From Eutypella sp. D-1 (taxonomy: Eukaryota; Ascomycota; Sordariomycetes; Xylariales; Diatrypaceae), in contig JAJTTP010000001.1 in assembly GCA_023313575.1 (NCBI GenBank), positions 3,596,001 to 3,660,000 on the forward strand: a DNA stretch of 64,000 nt, written 5' to 3'. Below, piece after piece: positions 56,413 through 64,000 of the stretch. Position 1 is the stretch's first letter; each line of letters opens with the position of its first letter. Below the pieces are notes generated by a model. It searched no databases. It saw only the letters and a list, made by a program, of their open reading frames with translations, and had not been told where the DNA came from. The position numbers and the translations under genes are program-made.

Positions 56413-58038
56413 CTATGGTAACTACATATTGGGATCTCGCTAGCTGCAAAATTAGGCGGATGTTATCCATGAATATTTGTTTGAGAGTCCGAACTTTACA
56501 AGAGACTAACGGAAAGCTGACGGGCTTGACGGAAAGCTGTTGCTGATGTGTAGCAGGGACCCCGGCTCTCATCCTAATTATCCTTCCCTATCTGGCCTAT
56601 CTAGACAGCGGCAAGCGGCAGGGTCGTTGTTAAATGTTACAGATGTCTCGACATTATCCGAGATGTTTTGAAGAGGTCTGGGAGAGAACTAGGTTTGGTA
56701 AGATTCTACGAGGTCCTCAAAGGTCCAGGAAAAGATCGACGATTCCGTCCATGCAACCACGCTGCTGCCATGCTGCCATGCTGCCATGCAGAGGGAACAC
56801 CAGAAAGTCTGAGACAGTCTGGAAGGAGAATCTACTAAAGAAGCACCAGCACTAGCCTAACGTATAAAGTAACAATCAATATCAAGTAGGAAAAACTCCG
56901 AGACATTTTTCTCCATCCATGGGTTTCTACTAATACTAGATAGCAGTACCATGGAACTATGTATTATGTGGTGGTTCGCCAGTGTATCAGGTTTTCCTTT
57001 TTTGTGTGTGCATACCCGTGGCTTGCCGTGGGCATACCTGGGCAACTGGGTAGTAATGCCGCCCCGTACACTTCCCTATTCGGGAACCCGTGCTTAAGAT
57101 CAAGTCTCGAACTTGTACGAGGCGCGCCAACTTTCCAAGTTATACCGAACGAACAAAGTCAGGTACGTAGTATGCATTATTACTAAATAGGAACATGATA
57201 TAAACTCGGCCATCTATAAGTATGACTGAGATCTGTTTATCGAAATAGACGAGTACATAAGTATGTAGGTAGACATGAAGATAGCACCCCTTTTACACAC
57301 AAAATACAGATCTAGAAGTATTTATAGACAAGATAGAGAGATCCTAGATAGGACCTGAAGATATGGACATTTAAGAGTTTAATTTCACCCGCTAACACTC
57401 CCGAGGTCTCATGGGGATTGAGCATGTAGTGTATGTACATCCATGAACATATATGCATTGCATGCAGAGAAGCCTGGAAGCCTTCCAAGACCCCCGATCC
57501 TTTCATGCTAACCCAGGTTGATTAAGTGCTGACTGACAGCCCGTTTACCAAGTTTCATTTGATAGACAGGGTCGGTCGTGTTCCGAAAGAAAGAGAAAGA
57601 AAAAAACACAATATAGATACAAACTCGGACTGATACAAACTGAAAAATTAGTCGTACGGTTATAATGAGTCCAGTTGGACATGATAATTAGCATCTTTAC
57701 TAGAGACTTCTGTATATGTACTTAGGTAAGTAATTTTCTATGGGCAAGTACTTATGTAGTTCAGGTGGGTAACCGATCTTTGCGAGGAACGACCCGAACT
57801 ACTTACACAAGCATATACAGTATCACTGCCCCCATTTATACCGCTCACCGTTACAGCGGTCGGGGGTATATTACCTGAATTAAACATATTGAACACATAC
57901 ATAGTAGGTTAATATATACAAACTATCAAGAATGATAAATTTGGGAGATTGAAGACCGCCATGGATGGAACTGAACATGCAGGCAGTGTCAGTATAAGTC
58001 TGGTATACCACAACTGACACTGCTACCTTACCTTGACC

Positions 58039-58048
58039 TACCTAGGTA
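58039..58048. repeat. TACCTAGGTA palindrome
   Basis: A 10-bp palindrome inside a run of CTACC/GGTAC words. Identical or near-identical copies lie at 15531-15544, 49988-49999 and 59044-59053. Confidence 0.7.
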
Positions 58049-58509
58049 CCTACCCAAGTAGGCTTATCTACCTACATATATATGTACCTAAGCATAAGTA
58101 TGTGTACTACTGTACTGAAGCTAAGTAGCCTGCCAGCCTACCTGGGATAGCATTAGGCATGAACCCTCACACACCCCACCACCCCTATTTTATGCACGGA
58201 CGAATAGATCGGCTTGGTTTATACACACCTACTTCGTACAGTACATGCTCTGCATACCTAAGTAACTATTTCCAATCAAATGGATACTAGGTATCTGTAG
58301 TACCGACCTGGTAAGGCATGCTGTGCCTTCCAATTATGTGTGTTATACTTTGTATTCCTACAAGTCTCGCGTATGCCTCATGTCATCTAGTTAAAAGTTT
58401 TGTATCCGCACACCTTTTGATTATATTACCGGCGTACAATTTATTCTCCGATCGAAAAATGCAATGAGTTCAAGTTGTGTGACTGTCTAAGTAGGTCCAG
58501 TACTCCTAT

Positions 58510-58540
58510 TCGTATGTACTTACTTAGGTAAGTACTAATT
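58510..58540. repeat. near-palindrome GTACTTACTTAGGTAAGTAC
   Basis: A 20-bp inverted repeat with a single internal mismatch pair, in the same word family as the TACCTAGGTA elements. Confidence 0.6.
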
Positions 58541-59522
58541 AGGGGGAGATGAGTGCCTACAGTTCCAGTGTAGGAGGCGCATATATGATGCAGAGCTAAT
58601 AATGCGGTACAGTATCATCATCATCAGCCATGCATATAGAGCACGAGGTGCTGCGTATACATACATGCACACGTACATATATACCATTCATCTTGTTCAT
58701 CCATACGTTATTCGCATCCAGTCCACGGCATACCCTACCTACAAACCTTACGTACATACTTGTACGTAAGTACTGGAGGCGCAAGGATCAGCCCGCTTAA
58801 TTCCCACCCTCTTTCCAACTTCTTCAAGGCTAGCTTACCTACCATAGGTACCTAGATAGTATTACCCTATTGTTTTTGAAGGGGAGGGAACCCCCGGCTC
58901 TCAGGGCTTGTCGGGCTCTCTCTTCGCATCTGACAGTCCCTCAGTCCCTGAGATGAATTTAAGTAATAAGAATCGGTGGCGAAATCCCACTTAGACTTAA
59001 AACGGTAAACTGGATGCTTGAGGTTTAGTATCACATACCAGCATACCTAGGTACATACGGAGTAGTTGGCTACTTATTAGGTAGCGCAGACAACTCCACG
59101 ATCCTCTTTTTTGTGCTTTTACTTATAAGAGTACATACTTGGTATCCATCTCGGCCCCAGCCAGCCAGTCAGCCAACCAGTTTGCCAGTTCAAGTGTGTT
59201 TGTGCCCAGGAAGATAACTACTATTACAGGTAATCAGGTAATTATTTAATTTACCGTATGTACCTCTAACCTAAGCTACCTAAGTAAGGTACCTACAGAT
59301 AGGGAAGTCTTATGTCGCTACTTTATATTATACTTCGTACACCTGCATGGAATTTATAGAGCAAACCCTCTTCTCCTCTTTTTCTTTCTTCTCTCTGTCC
59401 CGCCCTCCCCTCACTCCTTTTATACAACATCACTTGTTAAGGAGGTACTGCCTAGGACATATGAAAGAATAAATAAATACCATCATATCTCCTCAAGTAA
59501 TCATTAACTAGTTACAACTATA

Positions 59523-59542
59523 CTCTCTCTCTCTCTCTCTCT
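59523..59542 (+). repeat. (CT)10 microsatellite
   Basis: Perfect dinucleotide run of ten CT units in non-coding DNA. Confidence 0.85.
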
Positions 59543-60349
59543 TTCTTCCTATTTCTTAACTTGGCACTCTTGGCCCTCGTAGTTCTTCCTAGACAGTGAG
59601 GAAGACAGTGAGGAGCGAATATTTATCGGGCAGTCAATAGTCCCGGCATCCCCCCTGCTTCTAACTTCCTAGGTAGTCCACTTCGCGTACCCGTAACGAT
59701 CTTCGTCCCTTCTTTAGTTCGAGTTAATTAGGTGCGTTTCTGTTAGCTCCGTACGTGTATTTATGTGTGTGCGTGTACCACCTAGGTACGTAAAGAGGGA
59801 GAGGGCAAGAGAGTGTGGTGTGTGTGTGTGCGTGCGTGTGTTACCTGTTACCGAGCCTGCCGCCGCCGCCGTTCCCCTGCCTCAGGCCATTTATTTATAC
59901 TACATAAGTAGATACATACTCAAGTAGTAGTCCAGTATAATAATCCTTCGAAAAACGTCTAGGGTTTGGGTTGCCTCGATTTATCTGATCTCGCTTGAGC
60001 TGAGACCCCTCCGGGATAATCTTCCTCTATCTTTTTTTTTAACACTCACTTTCTTTTTTCAACTCACTACAACCGCATAACCCCTTCTTGCTTTTTTACA
60101 ATAAAATAATCCCACCTCGATATTTATAAACTTACCTCGCCTCGGCCCGCACTCACTCATCAACTACTTCACTAACGGCGCCCCTCGTGACGAGAGTGTC
60201 GCCCTGAACTGGACATCACTCGCCGCAAAGCCACATTTCGCATTGCGACAGACAGTACTCTTCTCAAACAGTGCGATCGTACTTGAGAGAAAGACCGTGA
60301 GGGTCAATTTGCTACTTCGAGATAATTGTTGTTTATACACACGCCCACG

Positions 60350-61674
60350 ATGGCTACCGAGAAACCCACAGTACTCATTATCGGCGGGATGGGATATCTC
60401 GGGCGATTCCTGGCCCGCTACATACACGACAACCAGCTCGCATCCGATGTGCGATTAGTGGACAAAAAGCCTCCGGAGATTGTGTGGCTTGCTCCAGAGT
60501 TCGCCGAGGCGTGCTCAAAGAAGTACTTTATGCAAAAGGACGCGAGTAGAGAAGGTATGCTCCGGGAGTGGGATATGAGGGGTGATGAGGAGCGCTGCTT
60601 CTATCTAAGCCCGGGTAATACATCATAAGATGAGCCAACACTAGCTAACGTAACATTCAACAACGCAGATGCTCTCCAGGAGATTTTCAGCCGAGAGGAC
60701 GGCAAGGAGTGGGACTACGTCTTCAACTGTGGCGGGGAGACGAGATACTCCCAGGGAGAGGAACGATACAGGACGCTCAACCTAGCCTTGTCGGTAGCCG
60801 TCGCAAAGGAGGCCGCGAAACGAAAGGTCAAATGCTTCGTCGAGATAAGTACTGGGTCGGTCTATAAGCCGAATTCGAAGCCGAGTGCAGAAGACGACAA
60901 GTTAAAACCCTGGAGCCAGATGGCCATCGTCAAGAGGGAGGCCGAGGAGATTTTATCCAAAATAGAAGGGTATGTCGCGCGCGCGGCGCCGGTCCGCGGG
61001 AACAGCCCCTCTCCCTTCGCCCCTTGACCCAAACGCTCACATTAGTTAGGTTGAATTTGGTTATTGCCCGACTAGCTTACGTATACGGCCCTTACGCGAC
61101 ACAAGAGCTGTCAACCTCGCTATGCTTGGCAAGGGTCTACAAGCATCGTGGCGAGGATCTCAAATTCCTCTGGGACAAAGAATTGCGCATGAATTCCGTT
61201 CATATCGACGACGCTACGCGGGCGCTGTGGACCATGGCAGAATGGTTTGTCAACGGGAAGGCAAACTGGGATGCGAAGGAGATGGGCGACACGCCGATAT
61301 TCAACGTCGTCGATGAAGGTGAAACGTCGCAGGAAGTCATTGCCGGCATTCTCTCGAAGATCTTCGATATGGAAACCACCTTCATGGGTCAAGTCCTCAG
61401 CACCTTCGCCCGCCTAAACTTAGACAGCGTCGTGGATGACGTCAACGACGACGTGCTCGACCCGTGGGGCGCACTACTCGAGGAGGCAGGCATCACCAAG
61501 ACTATCCCCCTGAGCCCCTTCATGGAGAAGGAGCTGCTGAGGGACACAGACCTCAGCATGAAGGGGGACCGTCTCAAGACCATCACCGGCTTCGTATATG
61601 AGAAGCCGCGGCTCACGAAGGAGCTGGTCGAGGAGGTGATTGAAAGCTACAAGAGGATGAACTGGTGGCCATGA
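60350..61674 (+). CDS. NAD(P)-dependent epimerase/dehydratase-like protein (extended SDR)
   Basis: Rossmann-fold protein of the extended short-chain dehydrogenase family; the substrate is unknown. Exons: 60350-60554, 60669-60969, 61050-61674; 1131 nt, 376 aa. Residues 8-18 carry VLIIGGMGYLG, the GxxGxxG dinucleotide-binding loop. The strand VFNCGGETRYSQGEE occupies the place of the usual N(A/C)AA-type motif. EISTGSVY (127-134) matches the catalytic Ser/Thr segment. Where active SDRs have YxxxK, this protein has MAIVK (M153...K157): the lysine is kept but the catalytic tyrosine is absent. LNLVIARLAYVYGP and NSVHIDDATRAL are typical later SDR segments. Introns have good sites and phases. I took the ATG at 60350, with CCACGATGG context and a protein starting right at the Rossmann strand. 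A long CT-rich leader precedes it. Confidence 0.85.
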
Positions 61675-64000
61675 CCGCGAAGTCCAGTTATCTAGGTATA
61701 AACAGCGATCCCTCGGGCGGCTCTGTTAGGCCAGGGAGGCCCTATGCAATTAGCAAGCGAACAAGCGAACGAACCAGCGAGCGAGCAAGCGGTCCCAAGC
61801 CTCGAAATTTCTTATTTTTTTCACTTTTCAACCACGGAAGCAAACCGGGAGGTCAAATTGATGAGACGAGTTCCACGGACACGGCCGGCCTGCGCAATTT
61901 CTTTGTCTATTTGTGCTTCGGACGACTACAAAATGACACAACGGTGAAGAGAGAGTCTGTTGGATTTTATTATTTGTCACTGATCATTTTTATTTTTTAT
62001 TGCTCATTTGGACTGTTTCATCCCTTCTGATCTTTTCTTTCTCCTTCAATCGATCCGAATCTTGATATCCATCCTCGTAAAAAAGGGTCGCAGGGGAAAG
62101 GAAACGAGAGGAAATGAAGAGACAGGGAGGTGTTCTTCTGTTTGAAGATTTCTGGAATGGGAATTATCACCGTGCGTGTATGATAGGATATCCTCTTTTT
62201 TAGTTCATGCTCTTTTTACTTTTTTTACTCTCCCTCATTCTCCTCGGTCGGACATATATAGCATAACATACACGACGTCGCTCGCCGGACTCAGCACGCA
62301 TCTCATTCCCTTTGCCTTTGGGGAATGGGGAGGTGTGTGCGGAGATACTTGGTCGCTTAATGCCAATCAATATATACCTACATATCTACCTACAGTCTAT
62401 ATTGCCGGAGCAACGTGCCCGTTGAATCGACTCGTGTGTGGTCAGTTCGTCGAGGCGGCCCTGCCGGGACCTCTGTTACTCCCTACCCAACTTCTCGGGT
62501 ACTTATGGTTCGTGCGGTTTGTCCTACAGGTGGCGCAGGGAGCATTTGCGTGAGAAAGCGCCAGGATGATGTCGGGGGTGGTAAGGCTGAGGGGTGCTCA
62601 ATCCATCGTATCTCCTGCTTGATAGACCTTTAAGAAACTTAGGAATCCGGGGCCCCTCGCGTATGTATCGGGGTGAAAAGCCAGTCGAAGAAATATAGGC
62701 AACGAAACTAGGTACCTGCTTTGAGTCATCGTATAAAATAAAGGTCTGACAGAACCATAATCATGCGGTCCTCGGGAGGACAGGCTACCTGCGGTAATAT
62801 TTTAACGAGCCAGGAGCCTGATGCTAAGATAAAACGACAAACCTACTTTCCTTACGCACGCATATATTGATTACTATTAAACCCAAATCGGACGGCGAAG
62901 ACACCTACTATGCTCTCCCCAACACAAATATCATCCGTCTAGCTGCTACTCAGTAAAATTCAGGCAACAGGGATTCATCCCCATTTCCCTCACACTACGG
63001 CAATGATATTTGACCGTCATCATATTACTAAAGCAAGGCTAGTGCCCCTTCTCCTATCCGTGGAAAGCATGAGAGCTTGAATCATTATTAGCACCACGGC
63101 CTTCTGTAACACTAGAAATAGAACCATCCAAAGACACATTGGGCACTCACCCCCCTACATAGTAGGCTTTTTATGTAACTATTAGGCTGCTAAGTAAAGT
63201 TGTTATAGTGAAAAACGAGTCACAGCACATGGAACTAGTAACAGACTGTCCCAGGCCCGATCCTGGAAAAAGGGGGCCAAGATGGGGCCAACTAGCTCTA
63301 GTCAACTTATAAGCAATATCTCGGGGACCTGACTATATAAGACAGGAGCGGGCGGGAATTAGGTATGACGAAATTAAAGACCCAGGGATGCCGGGATGCC
63401 GGGTAGGGCGCATACCATCCCATCTTCATCCCATCCTATATCACACCTCATCCAGGGTTGCCCCCTTCTCGACTTTTTCTGTATCGATCGCATGAGAAAA
63501 GGGGGTGGGGGATGTCGGGAAGAAAAAAAGAAAGAAAAAGAAACATCTCTAACTTCCACGCATCCGCACCCGCACCCGTATATCCACATCCATATTATAG
63601 GCTGACAAGTTCCTCCCCTGTTCTTCCTCTGCCCCATCCACCCCTCCACCCCGCATTGCTGATAACTTAACAGGTCACAAAAGGTCAAAATCAGACTGGC
63701 AAACCCCGCCAGGAGAGCCACCCCCCGACCAGCCGTTATACACACCTACACAAGTACCTACGTAAGTACCCTGGGTAGGCAGATAAAAATTTAAGGTACC
63801 CGGTCCAAAATGGCACTATTATAGTATAGGCTCTATAACTTGCGTCAAGTCTAACCCAAGAATATTACGATGTTACCCGCCTAGCTGGTACCGTGGTTGG
63901 CTGTGTGGTCTGCTTTGCTTTTTTTTTGACAACGAATCCAACCGGTGACCTGGTATACCTGTCTACATACTTTCTACGTACTTAAGCTAGGTAGACCAGA
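61675..64000. other. intergenic to window end
   Basis: About 2.3 kb. It starts with an AGCGA-type minisatellite just after the epimerase stop (61752-61791). T-rich and A/G-rich tracts follow, and a few GGTAC/TACCTA words near the end. No gene or RNA is recognised. A 123-codon minus-strand frame (63374-63745) is Cys/Gly-rich low-complexity and is not called. Confidence 0.5.
61752..61791 (+). repeat. AGCGAACA/AGCGAGCG minisatellite
   Basis: Imperfect 4- to 8-bp tandem units (AGCAAGCG, AACAAGCG, AACCAGCG) in the 3' flank of the epimerase-like gene. Confidence 0.75.

Larger units (their letters stand above)
51031..60349. other. long gene-poor region
   Basis: About 9.3 kb in which I can support no gene on either strand. 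Open frames exist (the longest at 52444-53154) but have no domain-like sequence and low, irregular composition. The region is unusually rich in TACCTA/GTAGGT/GTACTTA words between about 56.4 and 59.8 kb. It carries an 18-bp palindrome (56395-56412), GCTGCCAT repeats (56763-56790), a (CT)10 run (59523-59542) and a GT/GC-T run (59821-59840). No tRNA or recognisable transposon gene is seen. It might contain non-coding transcripts or decayed repeats, but the sequence alone does not show it. Confidence 0.5.

Noticed and set aside
1..64000. bacterial features (operons, Shine-Dalgarno sites, CRISPR, attachment sites)
   Set aside because: Spliced genes throughout show a eukaryotic nuclear sequence; no direct-repeat arrays or prokaryotic signals were seen.

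Overview
The window is nuclear DNA of a filamentous ascomycete (Pezizomycotina). Short GT-AG introns (about 50-180 nt, one of 380 nt), fungal-type proteins (G6PDH, eL33, Ade1, Vma21, a Fun30-type remodeler, U2AF small subunit) and fungus-restricted families (DUF2406, a STAND-type N-terminal domain with an ankyrin motif) all point that way. A Sordariomycete is the most likely class; the order cannot be fixed from sequence alone. No tRNA, rRNA, CRISPR array or intact transposon was found.

Layout. 1-3.2 kb: glucose-6-phosphate dehydrogenase (-), six exons. 6.2-7.2 kb: ribosomal protein eL33 (+), with a 10-nt exon. 11.5-13.4 kb: SAICAR synthetase ade1 (+), rebuilt from twelve small exons. 20.3-21.7 kb: a DUF2406 protein (+). 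23.6-32.0 kb: three uncharacterised genes. These are a 534-aa protein resembling the TULIP-fold P47/OrfX family (-), a 968-aa Gly-rich, coiled-coil protein (-), and a divergent 512-aa protein with one membrane helix and a charged coiled-coil tail (+). 32.7-33.3 kb: VMA21 (-). 34.7-38.4 kb: Fun30/SMARCAD1-type SNF2 ATPase (+). 40.9-45.9 kb: a stand-alone NRPS-like adenylation protein, an O-methyltransferase pseudogene and an aldo-keto reductase, all (+), which look like a decaying secondary-metabolism locus. 46.4-48.6 kb: ankyrin/STAND-N protein (+). 50.4-51.0 kb: intronless U2AF small subunit (+). 51-60.3 kb: gene-poor. 60.3-61.7 kb: atypical NAD(P)-binding epimerase/dehydratase (+).

How the genes relate. 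The housekeeping genes are independent single genes. The best candidate for an undescribed system is the trio at 23.6-32.0 kb. Two genes lie head-to-tail and the third is divergent. The 13-bp word AGCTGAAAGCTGA, noticed only here, occurs in the two non-coding intervals that would hold their promoters. None of the three shows an obvious signal peptide. The P47 resemblance is recognised by eye from motifs and needs a profile search.

Exon boundaries were set by hand from GT/AG sites, phase agreement and expected protein continuity. All spliced lengths quoted are divisible by three. Long intergenic stretches are listed as features.
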